Positions 8,354-17,316 are shown, counted from the first letter of the stretch. The stretch: 40,634 nucleotides of DNA from Cellulophaga sp. (GCA_030731855.1 JANQTG010000154.1:1649-42282); one strand, 5' to 3'. Program-made: numbers and translations. Notes: generated from the sequence alone by a model not told the origin.

Positions 8354-9652
8354 ATGGCAAATCCCAATAAATTTTCTTTTATAAACCCTAAAAAAAGCCC
8401 CATTTTTTATGGGTATATAGTCGCTATTTTTGGAACTATTGGCGTTTATTTAAGCATGCCCGGGCAAACTATAGGGGTGTCCGTTTTTACCGATCCTGTA
8501 AAAGATGCCTTAGGCCTTTCAAGAAATCAGTTTAGTAATGCCTACATGATTGGTACTATTATGAGTTCTTTAGTGATTGGCAAAGCTGGTGTATGGTTCG
8601 ATAAGTATGGCGCAAGATATGTGGCATTTTTTGCAGCACTAACATTGGCTTTTTCTTTGTTGTTATGTTCTTGGTCTGTAAGCATGAGCGTCTTTATTCA
8701 AGAGATTCTCCAAATACAGTCATGGTTAATTCCTTTTTGTTTAATGACACTCCTGTTTTTTATGCTTCGATTTTCTGGACAGGGTGTTTTAACCATGGCA
8801 TCGCGGAATGTGATTATGATTTGGTTCGATAAAAACCGAGGAAAAGTAAATGCCGTCAGCAGTGTGGCCATTTCCTTTGGTTTTTCATCTTCGCCACTCT
8901 GGGTTAATTATTTAATAGAAAGTTATACTTGGCAAGGGGCTTGGCAAATTTTAGCTTTGGCGCTGGTCATCTTAAGCGTTTTAATTTTACAATTTTACAA
9001 AAACAAACCAGAAGATCATGGTTTGCTCCCAGATGGTGAGGTAATAACCGAAGAAAAAACAATAAAACGTTCAGCTAAACAATACACTTTGGAAGAAGCT
9101 AAGAAAACACGTGCCTTTTGGATGTATGGTTTAATATTAGCCTTTAATAGCTTTTTTATCACAGGGTTAACCTTCCATATTGTATCTATTTTTAATAGTG
9201 AAGGCTTTCCTAAAGAAGATGCTATTGCTATTTTTTTACCAGCATCAGTTGTTGCCGTAACAGTATCTATTGTTTTTAATTTTTTAAGCGATTATTTAAG
9301 GTTAAAACTCTATTTATATTTAATGATTTTAGGCGGAATTTTTGCATCCGTAGGTTTTCTTTTTCTTTCAACTTGGTTTGGTGTGCCCTTGCTAATTCTA
9401 GGTTTCGGAATTATGAGTGGTTTTTATGCAGTACTTAATGCCATCGTTTGGCCTCGTTTTTATGGAAGAACACATTTAGGGGCTATTACAGGAAAAATTA
9501 TGAGTCTTTTAATTTTAGCCAGTGCATTGGCACCCAGTACTTTTAGCTTGTGTTTTTCTACTTTTGAAAATTATAGATTAATGGGCTATATAGGCTTGGC
9601 ATTTTTATTGTTTTTAGGAATAGCCTCTATAAAAGCAAATAATCCGCAGTAG
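8354..9652 (+). CDS. Major facilitator superfamily transporter
   Basis: A 432-residue inner-membrane transporter with about 12 hydrophobic segments in two bundles and a charged central loop (residues about 218-250). Between segments 2 and 3 it carries the MFS motif A in the form GVWFDKYGAR. The opening FYGYIVAIFGTIGVYLSMPG and the RNVIMIWFDKNRGK stretch recall the oxalate/formate-antiporter (monocarboxylate) branch of MFS, but the substrate cannot be read from sequence. It follows the interrupted gene by 34 bp and has its own -7 promoter element. It is followed after 135 bp by a PepSY-type membrane protein. Confidence 0.85.
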   Translation: MANPNKFSFINPKKSPIFYGYIVAIFGTIGVYLSMPGQTIGVSVFTDPVKDALGLSRNQFSNAYMIGTIMSSLVIGKAGVWFDKYGARYVAFFAALTLAFSLLLCSWSVSMSVFIQEILQIQSWLIPFCLMTLLFFMLRFSGQGVLTMASRNVIMIWFDKNRGKVNAVSSVAISFGFSSSPLWVNYLIESYTWQGAWQILALALVILSVLILQFYKNKPEDHGLLPDGEVITEEKTIKRSAKQYTLEEAKKTRAFWMYGLILAFNSFFITGLTFHIVSIFNSEGFPKEDAIAIFLPASVVAVTVSIVFNFLSDYLRLKLYLYLMILGGIFASVGFLFLSTWFGVPLLILGFGIMSGFYAVLNAIVWPRFYGRTHLGAITGKIMSLLILASALAPSTFSLCFSTFENYRLMGYIGLAFLLFLGIASIKANNPQ

Positions 9653-9787
9653 TATTCTTGATTATTCTTATTAGTCCTTAACAATTAATTTTAGCATTTC
9701 TTTCAGAGAAAATAGGTTTTATATTTTTATCTTTTACAGCCAATATTTAGAATACTATTTTTTATTTACTTCACAGAATACCTTATC

Positions 9788-10354
9788 ATGAATGCAGCCA
9801 ATAGTCGAAAAAACCAAGCAAAAGTTTTACGAATTTTTAGAAAAATACACCGATACACTGGCGCAACTTTATTTCTATTTTTCTTTGTTATTTCGGTATC
9901 AGGTCTTTTACTAGGCTGGAAAAAAAATAGTAATGGATGGTTATTAGCCGATACCCAAAAAGGTACTACTACAGAGTTTTCACAATGGTTGACTTTAGAA
10001 GTGTTGACTCAAAAGGCCCAGGCTGTAATGAAAGATTCTGTTAGTGATGAAACCTTTATTGTTTTAGATCGAATTGATATTCGAAAAGATAAAGGTGTTA
10101 TTAAATTTAATTTTGATGGGTATTATGGGCTACAGCTAGATGGTGGAACAGGAGAATTATTAGAATTTGGAAAACGGAATACCGATTTGGTTGAAAATAT
10201 TCATGATGGGTCTATTTTAGATGCTTATTTTAATATATCAGGCGGATATATAAAGTTGTTTTATACCACCATTATGAGTGTTGCTTTATTAATTTTTACG
10301 ATTACAGGGTTTTGGCTTTGGTACGGGCCAAAACGTATGCGAAATACAACTTAA
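9788..10354 (+). CDS. PepSY-associated transmembrane protein
   Basis: A 188-residue membrane protein with the layout of the PepSY-associated TM family: an N-terminal helix carrying IHRYTGATLFLFFFVISVSG (residues about 21-40), a periplasmic PepSY-like segment (about 65-135), the HDGSILD motif, and a C-terminal membrane helix ending in ITGFWLWYGPKR. The conserved histidines near the membrane (IHRYTG and NIHDG) are shared with relatives found beside ferric-siderophore uptake and reductase genes, and may bind haem or metal. It is the short, single-PepSY form. It sits between the MFS gene and the Cys-cluster gene, all on the plus strand, but gaps of 135 and 79 bp leave operon structure open. Confidence 0.75.
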   Translation: MNAANSRKNQAKVLRIFRKIHRYTGATLFLFFFVISVSGLLLGWKKNSNGWLLADTQKGTTTEFSQWLTLEVLTQKAQAVMKDSVSDETFIVLDRIDIRKDKGVIKFNFDGYYGLQLDGGTGELLEFGKRNTDLVENIHDGSILDAYFNISGGYIKLFYTTIMSVALLIFTITGFWLWYGPKRMRNTT

Positions 10355-10433
10355 AAATAAATATTAGCTCAAAAATATTGATGTAAAACGGATTGTTTTT
10401 TAGTTTATTTTCGCGGAATATTTAAAACTATAA

Positions 10434-11042
10434 ATGTCTATACTAAAGAAGGTTAGATCGGTTAATGCATTATATGCTGGTCTAGATAAAGAGATTGCTA
10501 TTTTTCAATCTAAAACCTCGTTACATTGCAAGGCTGGCTGTGGCAAATGTTGTACACATGCAGAGGTTGATGCTTCTCCTTTAGAATTTATTCCTTGGGC
10601 ATTTAATCTTTTTTTAAATGGTACGGCAGCCACAACTTTAGACGAACTAAATAGTAAAGAAAGTGCCATTTGTCATATTTACGAACCGCTTTCTATTGTA
10701 GATAGTGGTAGCGGAAAATGCAGTGATTATGTATACCGTGGATTAATTTGTCGTTTGTTTGGTTATGGAGCAAATCGCGATAAATTTGGTGAAATGCGTT
10801 TAGCTACCTGTAAAATTATAAAAGAAACTCAAGCAGAAAATTTCGAAGCTGCTCAGAAAGCTATGAAAGAAGGTTTGTATGTGCCCATTTTTACGGATTA
10901 TTACATGAAACTTTCGCAAATAGATTTTAAATTAGGAAACCAAATTGTACCCGTAAACAAAGCGCTAAAAATTGCTTTAGAAGAAGTATTACAGTTTTAC
11001 GCCTACCGCCCGTTCCCAAGAGGCTTTAAGGATTGTGCGTGA
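10434..11042 (+). CDS. YkgJ-type cysteine cluster protein
   Basis: A 202-residue soluble protein with the N-terminal cluster C-KAG-C-GK-CC (residues about 32-40), then further cysteines at CHIYEP, CSDYVYRGLICR and ATCK. This set is typical of the YkgJ/Fe-S or zinc-binding CxxxCxxCC family, whose biochemical role is poorly defined. No signal peptide or membrane helix is seen. It is the last gene of a plus-strand group and converges on the ABC-F gene; the 161-bp gap between them holds heptamer repeats rather than a clear hairpin terminator. Confidence 0.8.
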   Translation: MSILKKVRSVNALYAGLDKEIAIFQSKTSLHCKAGCGKCCTHAEVDASPLEFIPWAFNLFLNGTAATTLDELNSKESAICHIYEPLSIVDSGSGKCSDYVYRGLICRLFGYGANRDKFGEMRLATCKIIKETQAENFEAAQKAMKEGLYVPIFTDYYMKLSQIDFKLGNQIVPVNKALKIALEEVLQFYAYRPFPRGFKDCA

Positions 11043-11079
11043 ATTGTTTTACAGGTGGCAGTTTTTTATGAATGGATAT

Positions 11080-11202
11080 ACCAACAACCATAAACCGACA
11101 ACTGACAACAAATACAGATTTTAAGAGTTATATCTCGGAGTAATTTTAATAGTTTCACTAACTATTAACTATTAACTATTAACTACTAACGACTAACCAC
11201 TT
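11080..11202. repeat. Degenerate 7-bp tandem repeats (two blocks)
   Basis: Block 1, 11080-11114: five units ACCAACA, ACCATAA, ACCGACA, ACTGACA, ACAAATA. Block 2, 11161-11202: six units, three exact ACTATTA then ACTACTA, ACGACTA, ACCACTT. Both fill the gap between the convergent Cys-cluster and ABC-F genes; the last unit abuts the ABC-F stop codon region. Confidence 0.75.
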
Positions 11203-11203
11203 T

Positions 11204-12838
11204 TTACTTCAAATCGATTTCCTTCAAATTCTCAATCCTATTTCTAACCAAATAGGCATCAATAGTTTCAAAATGTTCAATTACACGTTTTTCTTTAAAC
11301 TCAAAAACTTTTTCAGCTAAGCCTTGAAGAAAATCACGATCGTGCGATACTAAAATTAGAGTACCATCAAAACTTAGCAATGCTTCTTTTAAAACATCTT
11401 TCGATTTTAAGTCTAAATGGTTGGTAGGCTCGTCGAGTATTAATAAGTTAACAGGCTCTAGTAATAATTTAACCATCGCCAACCGGGTTTTTTCACCTCC
11501 AGAAAGTACACCAACTTTTTTATCTATAGTATCGCCACTAAACATAAACTGACCCAAAATATTTTTCATTTGAGTTCTTACATCGCCTTGCGCAACTTCA
11601 TCAACCGTTTGAAAAACCGTTAAATCATGATCTAATAACGATGCTTGGTTTTGTGCAAAATAGCCCACTTTTACATTATGCCCTAAAGCACATTTTCCTT
11701 CAAAATCTATCTTACCCATTATAGCTTTAATCATCGTAGATTTTCCCTCCCCGTTTCTGCCCACAAAGCACACTTTTTCGCCGCGGGAAATACTCATATT
11801 AGCATTTTTAAAAACTACTTGTTCGCCGTATGTTTTCGTTAAATCAGTAGCAGTAACAGGGTAATCTCCAGATCGTATTGAAGGTGGGAATTTTAATTTT
11901 AAGGCAGAGGTGTCAATCTCATCAATTTCGATAATTTGTAATTTTTCGAGCATCCGTTCTCGCGAAGTAACTTGGTTGGTTTTAGAATAGGTGCCTTTAA
12001 AACGGTCAATAAACGTTTGGTTGTCAGCAATAAAACGCTGCTGCTCTTGGTACGCTTTAATTTGGTGACTTCTACGATCTTCTCGCAATTGTAAGTAGTG
12101 CGAATAGTTCGCTTTATAATCGTAAATACGCCCCATAGTTACTTCTATGGTGCGGTTGGTAATATTGTCAATAAAGGTTTTATCATGCGAAATCACTACG
12201 ACCGCTTTTGCTTTGTTCAGTAAAAAGTCTTCCAACCAAATTACCGATGCAATATCTACGTGGTTGGTAGGTTCATCCAAAAGAATTAAATCTGGCTTCT
12301 GTAATAATATTTTAGTAAGTTCAATCCGCATGCGCCATCCACCACTAAATTCACTAGTCTGGCGGTGAAAATCTTCACGTTTAAAACCTAAACCAACTAA
12401 TGCTTTTTCAACTTCGGCTTCGTAATTAATTTCTTCGAGCGCATAATATTTTTCTCCTAAATCAGACACCTTCTGAATCAACTTCATATAGGCATCAGAT
12501 TCGTAATCTGTTCTTGTTTCTAAGGCTTTGTTAAGTTCATCCATTTCGTTTTTCATCTCAAAAATTTGAGCAAAAGCTTTCGAGGCTTCTTGAAAAACCG
12601 TACAGTTATCTTCCGTTAATAAGTGTTGCGGTAAATAAGCAATAACAGCATCTTTAGGAAAACGAATATGTCCCCGAGTAGCCTTTTGCTCGCCAGCAAT
12701 AATTTTCATCATAGTAGATTTTCCTGCGCCATTTTTACCCATAAGGGCAATTTTGTCGTTCTCATTAATCACAAAAGAAACATCACTAAAAAGGGTGTCT
12801 CCACTAAATTCAACCGCAATACTATCAACAGAAATCAT
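11204..12838 (-). CDS. ABC-F family ATPase (YbiT-like)
   Basis: A 544-residue soluble protein with two ABC ATPase domains in tandem and no membrane segments, the ABC-F layout of ribosome-associated translation factors. Domain 1: Walker A GKNGAGKST (residues 34-42), signature FSGGWRMR, Walker B LILLDEPTNHVD. Domain 2: Walker A GRNGEGKST, signature LSGGEKTR, Walker B LLILDEPTNHLD. The inter-domain linker is rich in Tyr, Arg and Gln (about residues 240-290), where ABC-F proteins touch the ribosomal P-tRNA. Both catalytic glutamates are present. Subfamily placement near YbiT is by overall likeness and length; it is not a recognised resistance-type ABC-F. A promoter lies just upstream, and 7-bp repeats flank the gene on both sides. 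Confidence 0.88.
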   Translation of the reverse strand: MISVDSIAVEFSGDTLFSDVSFVINENDKIALMGKNGAGKSTMMKIIAGEQKATRGHIRFPKDAVIAYLPQHLLTEDNCTVFQEASKAFAQIFEMKNEMDELNKALETRTDYESDAYMKLIQKVSDLGEKYYALEEINYEAEVEKALVGLGFKREDFHRQTSEFSGGWRMRIELTKILLQKPDLILLDEPTNHVDIASVIWLEDFLLNKAKAVVVISHDKTFIDNITNRTIEVTMGRIYDYKANYSHYLQLREDRRSHQIKAYQEQQRFIADNQTFIDRFKGTYSKTNQVTSRERMLEKLQIIEIDEIDTSALKLKFPPSIRSGDYPVTATDLTKTYGEQVVFKNANMSISRGEKVCFVGRNGEGKSTMIKAIMGKIDFEGKCALGHNVKVGYFAQNQASLLDHDLTVFQTVDEVAQGDVRTQMKNILGQFMFSGDTIDKKVGVLSGGEKTRLAMVKLLLEPVNLLILDEPTNHLDLKSKDVLKEALLSFDGTLILVSHDRDFLQGLAEKVFEFKEKRVIEHFETIDAYLVRNRIENLKEIDLK

Positions 12839-12857
12839 AAATCAATTTTTAAAAGTG

Positions 12858-12884
12858 CAAAGCTAATTAAAAGAGGTGTATCAA
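12858..12884 (-). promoter_or_regulatory. Promoter of the ABC-F gene
   Basis: On the minus strand TTG (12884-12882), a 16-bp spacer and TAGCTTTG (12865-12858) match the Bacteroidota consensus TTG...TAnnTTTG, with the -7 element exact and the spacer slightly short. It ends 19 bp before the ATG at 12838. Confidence 0.5.
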
Positions 12885-12912
12885 TGTTGTTTTTTTAATT
12901 CGAAAAGTTTTC

Positions 12913-12968
12913 AGTATCAAGTACAAAGTATGAAGATATAACATAAGAAACTAGAAATACGAAGAGAG
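12913..12968. repeat. Degenerate 7-bp tandem repeats upstream of the ABC-F gene
   Basis: Units in register: AGTATCA, AGTACAA, AGTATGA, AGATATA, ACATAAG, AAACTAG, AAATACG, AAGAGAG. The first three are clear; later units decay. The 319-bp gap 12839-13157 otherwise holds the ABC-F promoter and the leader of the amidohydrolase gene; no gene was seen in it. Confidence 0.6.
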
Positions 12969-13157
12969 AAAAAAACATAAAATCAAAAACTAAAAAATGC
13001 TTTCACTGAAAATTATCAATGCAAACAAAACAAGACTTATAGGTCAAAAAATAGAAACAGTTTATAATTATTGATAAATGTTGTACTTTGTGCCTATAAA
13101 AATCTAACCATTTTAATTGTATCTCACTTAAGATATTTACACAAAAAAATCAAAATA

Positions 13158-14777
13158 ATGAAAAGAATACTCCTGCTTTTTGCAGTTATTTTAGCAAGTT
13201 GCGAACAAGTTAAAGAACAAGTAGATTTAATCGTAACAAATGCGAATGTTTATACTGTAGACGATGCATTTTCAAAAGTGCAATCTTTTGCGGTTAAAGA
13301 GGGTAAGTTTATAGCTATTGGTACGAGTGAAGAAATATCAGAAAAGTATACTTCTGAACAACTTGTTGATGCTGCGGGTAAAACAATTGTACCTGGGTTG
13401 ATTGATGCACATTGTCATTTTTACCGATTAGGGATTGATCAACAAGAACTCGATTTGGTGGGTACTGTAAGCTACGAAGACATTTTAGAAAAAGTTAAAA
13501 GTTTCCAAGAAACAAATAATAGAGATTTTATCATCGGACGAGGTTGGGATCAAAACGATTGGGAAGTAAAAGAATTCCCTACCAAAGACGCGTTAGATGC
13601 TTTGTACCCAAATACACCAGTAGTTTTACAGCGTATTGATGGGCATGCGTATATCGTAAACCAGAAAGCGCTTGATTTAGCTGGAATCACGGCAGATACT
13701 AAGGCTTTAGGAGGCGAAATTGTAAAAAACAATGGAAAAATAACAGGTATTCTAGTCGATGGCCCAATGGATTTAGTGGATGCTATTTTACCTAAGCCTT
13801 CTAAAAAAGTAATGATTCAGGCCTTAAAAGATGCCCAGAAAATTGCTATAAACAATGGTTTAACAACCGTGAACGATGCAGGTTTATCTCGAGAAGTTAT
13901 TGAACTAATAGACAGTTTGCAGCAAACAGGAGACTTGTCGATGCGCGTGTATGCTATGGTTTCTAATTATCCAGAGAACTTAGATTACTTTTTGAATAAG
14001 GGCATTATTAAAACCGATTATTTAAATGTACGTTCTGTAAAAGTGTATGGGGATGGTGCTTTAGGTTCTCGTGGTGCTGTTTTAAAAGAATCGTATACAG
14101 ATCAACACAATCATTTTGGCGCTATGGTAACCCCTGTAGATGAAATAGAAAGTTTAGCAAAAAGAATTGCGGCAACAGAGTATCAAATGAATACCCATGC
14201 TATAGGCGATTCGGCCAATGTAGTAGTTTTAAAAGCGTATAAAAATGCTTTGCAGGGAAAAAATGACCGACGTTGGAAAGTGGAGCATGCACAAATAATT
14301 GCCCCTTTAGATTTTAATTATTTTGAAGATGGCATTATACCATCTGTACAACCAACTCATGCTACTAGCGATATGTATTGGGCCGAAGATAGGTTAGGAG
14401 CAGAGCGCATAAAAGGGGCTTACGCCTTTAAAACACTTTTAGATAAAGCAGGGATTGTAGCATTAGGTACCGATTTTCCTGTGGAACAGGTAAGTCCGTT
14501 TTTAACTTTTTATGCAGCAGTAGCTCGAAAAGATACCAAAGGATATCCCGAAGGAGGTTTTCAAGCTAATGATAAACTTACTAGAGAAGAAGCTTTAAAG
14601 GGAATGACGATTTGGGCAGCCTATAGTAATTTTGAGGAACAAGAAAAAGGCAGTATTGAAGTGGGTAAATTTGCCGATTTCGTAATACTTGAAAAAGATA
14701 TTATGACCATCCCAGAAGAAGAAATACCAACGACAAAAGCTACGCAAGTATATATTGCGGGTAAAAATTTAAAATAA
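13158..14777 (+). CDS. Amidohydrolase family lipoprotein (YtcJ-like)
   Basis: A 539-residue metal-dependent hydrolase of the amidohydrolase superfamily. The chosen ATG at 13158 gives a lipoprotein signal MKRILLLFAVILASC with the lipobox cysteine at residue 15; a longer frame from 13071 would hide it. Just after comes the beta-sandwich segment DLIVTNANVYTVDD, then the metal-binding DAHCH motif (residues 83-87), the later MNTHAIGDSA and WKVEHAQI histidines and LGTDFPVE aspartate, all expected in this superfamily. The C-terminal GSIEVGKFADFVILEKD is the usual closing sandwich. Relatives are annotated YtcJ-like or AepA-like; the substrate (an amide or ester) is unknown. The protein should be anchored in a membrane facing the periplasm. 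It shares a bidirectional terminator with the converging DUF2911 gene. Confidence 0.85.
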   Translation: MKRILLLFAVILASCEQVKEQVDLIVTNANVYTVDDAFSKVQSFAVKEGKFIAIGTSEEISEKYTSEQLVDAAGKTIVPGLIDAHCHFYRLGIDQQELDLVGTVSYEDILEKVKSFQETNNRDFIIGRGWDQNDWEVKEFPTKDALDALYPNTPVVLQRIDGHAYIVNQKALDLAGITADTKALGGEIVKNNGKITGILVDGPMDLVDAILPKPSKKVMIQALKDAQKIAINNGLTTVNDAGLSREVIELIDSLQQTGDLSMRVYAMVSNYPENLDYFLNKGIIKTDYLNVRSVKVYGDGALGSRGAVLKESYTDQHNHFGAMVTPVDEIESLAKRIAATEYQMNTHAIGDSANVVVLKAYKNALQGKNDRRWKVEHAQIIAPLDFNYFEDGIIPSVQPTHATSDMYWAEDRLGAERIKGAYAFKTLLDKAGIVALGTDFPVEQVSPFLTFYAAVARKDTKGYPEGGFQANDKLTREEALKGMTIWAAYSNFEEQEKGSIEVGKFADFVILEKDIMTIPEEEIPTTKATQVYIAGKNLK

Positions 14778-14791
14778 TCGATTAGATAGAT

Positions 14792-14835
14792 AAAAAAAAA
14801 AGTCCTGAAATTTAAAAACTTCAGGACTCTTTTTA
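14792..14835. terminator. Bidirectional intrinsic terminator
   Basis: Arms 14801-14809 (AGTCCTGAA) and 14820-14828 (TTCAGGACT) form a 9-bp stem, with an A-run on the left and a T-run on the right, so it can end transcripts from both the amidohydrolase and the DUF2911 gene. Confidence 0.85.
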
Positions 14836-14854
14836 TAATAACGCAAGACGTCTT

Positions 14855-15406
14855 TTACATACTTGCACTTACTGGCACTGTAACTAAAACAGTTCCCCAG
14901 CCCATTACTAATTCAGGGCCAGCGGCACCATCATTAAAAGTCATAGAAAATTCTTCAACCGATGTTTTGCCTGTGCTAACACTACCATTTACTCTAACAA
15001 TATCAGCTGACTTATCATAAGAATAAGCGCCCCATTGGTTTAATTTTGAATTTAAAATAACAGTCCATTCTTTTGCTCCAGGAATGGTAAATAAAGAATA
15101 GGTACCTGCTTTAACAGCTGAACCTCCAAAAGTAGCATCCTTGAAAAAAGTAATTTCAACTGCTTCATTGGCGCCAGTTCTCCAAACAGTACCAGCCGGA
15201 GCAAGTTCAGAAACAGAACGACCTTTTAGTTGAGGTCTGCTGTATGTTACTCGTGCTAATTTGTCTACTATCTTGTAGCTACTTGGGTACGATGCAGCAT
15301 CTAAAGGACTTTTGTCTAAACTGCTAAATTTTTGCGCACTAAGGTTTGCTGTAAAAACAAAGCAAACTAAAATTAATGTTGTGCTGATAATTTTTTTCAT
15401 AATCAT
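14855..15406 (-). CDS. DUF2911 family exported protein
   Basis: A 183-residue secreted protein: a signal peptide (residues 1-25, ending NLSAQ) and a single DUF2911 domain recognised by SPLDAASYP, VTYSRPQLKGR, WRTGANEAVEITF, GTYSLFTIPG and WTVILNSKLNQWGAYSYD. The family is common in Bacteroidota; its function is not established. Two ATGs (15406 and 15400) give nearly the same protein. It is transcribed away from asnB across a 236-bp gap with two inverted repeats, and ends at the bidirectional terminator. Confidence 0.85.
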   Translation of the reverse strand: MIMKKIISTTLILVCFVFTANLSAQKFSSLDKSPLDAASYPSSYKIVDKLARVTYSRPQLKGRSVSELAPAGTVWRTGANEAVEITFFKDATFGGSAVKAGTYSLFTIPGAKEWTVILNSKLNQWGAYSYDKSADIVRVNGSVSTGKTSVEEFSMTFNDGAAGPELVMGWGTVLVTVPVSASM

Positions 15407-15513
15407 TGTGTTAAGGTGTTTTGAAGCTAGCAGTATGGCTAACTTTCGAAATGCTAAAGTCGGAACATTTTTTTAAACTTACAAATAAAGAAAATATAGC
15501 ATGTTTAGTTCTC

Positions 15514-15527
15514 TATGTAATTACATA
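15514..15527. promoter_or_regulatory. 14-bp perfect palindrome between DUF2911 and asnB
   Basis: TATGTAATTACATA is a perfect palindrome 116 bp before the asnB ATG. A second dyad, 15577-15586 with 15593-15602 (TTAATGTTTT / AAAACATTAA), lies closer to asnB, just before a weak -7-like CATCTTTG at 15606-15613. Possible operators; not tied to a known regulator. Confidence 0.35.
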
Positions 15528-15642
15528 AAATTACTAAAATATAGTTTTATATTATAAATTGTAATTGTTTTTGCTATTAATGTTTTTTAAATAAAACATT
15601 AAACACATCTTTGCTTTAATATTTATATAAAGTTTATTAATT

Positions 15643-17316
15643 ATGTGTGGAATAGTATGTGCGTTTGATGTAAAAGAGAGTACAGAAGATTTAAGACCTC
15701 AGTTACTTGAAATGTCAAAGAAAATTAGACATAGAGGCCCAGATTGGAGTGGAATATTTGCTAATGACAAGGCAATATTAGCCCATGAACGTTTGGCAAT
15801 TGTAGACCCGGCTTCTGGAAAACAACCTTTATTTAATGAAAGTAAAAATTTAATACTTGCCGCAAATGGTGAGATTTATAACCATAGAGCACTTAGGAAG
15901 CAGTTTGAGGGTACCTATAATTTTCAAACTGAATCGGATTGTGAGGTAATTTTAGCTTTATACCAAGAAAAAGGAGTCCATTTTTTAGATGAAATGAACG
16001 GAATTTTTGGGTTTACAATCTACGACGTAGAAAAAGATGAATATTTTATTGCTCGTGATCATATGGGAATTATTCCTTTATACATGGGTTGGGATAAAAA
16101 TGGTACTTTTTATGTTGCTTCAGAGTTAAAAGCTTTAGAAGGTACTTGTACTAAAATAGAACTTTTTCCTCCTGGGCATTACATGCATAGTTCCGATGGC
16201 GAATTAAAGCAATGGTACACGCGCGATTGGATGGAGTACGATGCTGTAAAAGATAATGAAACCAGTATAGCAGAAATTAAAGTGGCTTTAGAAGCTGCTG
16301 TTCATAGACAATTAATGTCCGATGTACCTTATGGAGTTTTGTTATCTGGTGGCTTAGATTCGTCGGTAACTTCTGCAATTGCAAAAAAGTACGCACAAAA
16401 AAGAATTGAATCAGGAGATACTGCCGATGCATGGTATCCACAATTACATTCTTTTTCTGTGGGTTTAGAAGGTTCACCTGACTTAGCTGCAGCGCGTAAA
16501 GTAGCAGACCATATTGGTACCATTCACCATGAAATTAAATTTACCATTCAAGAAGGTTTAGACGCTATAAAAGATGTTGTGTATAACCTTGAAACTTATG
16601 ATGTAACTACTATTAGAGCCTCTACTCCTATGTATTTAATGGCCAGAGTTATCAAATCAATGGGGATAAAAATGGTACTTTCGGGCGAAGGTGCCGATGA
16701 GCTATTCGGTGGTTATTTGTATTTTCACAAAGCACCTAATGCAAGAGAATTTCATGAAGAAACAGTGCGTAAACTAAGTAAGTTACACATGTATGACTGT
16801 TTAAGAGCGAACAAATCTTTAGCTGCTTGGGGAATAGAAGGTCGTGTGCCATTTTTAGACAAAGAATTTATGGATGTTGCTATGCGCATTAATCCGCAAG
16901 ATAAAATGATTAACGGCGAGCGCATGGAAAAATGGGTAGTTCGTAAAGCTTTTGAAGATATGTTGCCTGCAAGTGTGGCATGGCGTCAAAAAGAACAATT
17001 TTCTGATGGTGTAGGGTATAGTTGGATTGATACCTTAAAAGAAGTCGTTAAAGTAGAAGTAAGTGATGAACAATTAGCGAATGCTAAATTTAGATATCCG
17101 TTACAAACGCCAACCTCAAAAGAAGAGTTTTACTACCGTTCAATATTCGAATCGCATTTCCCTTCAGACGCCGCAGCACTTTGTGTACCTCAAGAAGCAT
17201 CAGTGGCTTGTAGTACTAAAATAGCTTTAGAGTGGGATGAAGCTTTTAAAAACATGAATGACCCTTCTGGTAGAGCTGTGGCAAATGTTCATGCTGACGC
17301 TTATGTAAAAGCGTAA
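15643..17316 (+). CDS. asnB: Asparagine synthetase B (glutamine-hydrolysing)
   Basis: Makes asparagine from aspartate, glutamine and ATP in the cytoplasm. The protein is 557 residues, the normal AsnB length. Cys-2 directly after the initiator Met is the N-terminal nucleophile of the glutaminase domain, with RHRGPDWSG and the NGEIYNH motif following (residues 30-81). The synthetase domain begins near residue 210, with the ATP-pyrophosphatase loop SGGLDSS at 235-241 and later SGEGADELFGGY and EGRVPFLDKEF. These features exclude the simple amidase relatives. It stands alone between a divergent DUF2911 gene and its own terminator. Confidence 0.95.
   Translation: MCGIVCAFDVKESTEDLRPQLLEMSKKIRHRGPDWSGIFANDKAILAHERLAIVDPASGKQPLFNESKNLILAANGEIYNHRALRKQFEGTYNFQTESDCEVILALYQEKGVHFLDEMNGIFGFTIYDVEKDEYFIARDHMGIIPLYMGWDKNGTFYVASELKALEGTCTKIELFPPGHYMHSSDGELKQWYTRDWMEYDAVKDNETSIAEIKVALEAAVHRQLMSDVPYGVLLSGGLDSSVTSAIAKKYAQKRIESGDTADAWYPQLHSFSVGLEGSPDLAAARKVADHIGTIHHEIKFTIQEGLDAIKDVVYNLETYDVTTIRASTPMYLMARVIKSMGIKMVLSGEGADELFGGYLYFHKAPNAREFHEETVRKLSKLHMYDCLRANKSLAAWGIEGRVPFLDKEFMDVAMRINPQDKMINGERMEKWVVRKAFEDMLPASVAWRQKEQFSDGVGYSWIDTLKEVVKVEVSDEQLANAKFRYPLQTPTSKEEFYYRSIFESHFPSDAAALCVPQEASVACSTKIALEWDEAFKNMNDPSGRAVANVHADAYVKA

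Noticed and set aside
11204-12838. Antibiotic-resistance ABC-F protein
   Set aside because: Overall sequence resembles the housekeeping YbiT-like group and there is no resistance context.
13071-13157. 29-residue N-terminal extension of the amidohydrolase
   Set aside because: It would bury the clear lipoprotein signal that starts at 13158; the extension is unlike coding sequence.
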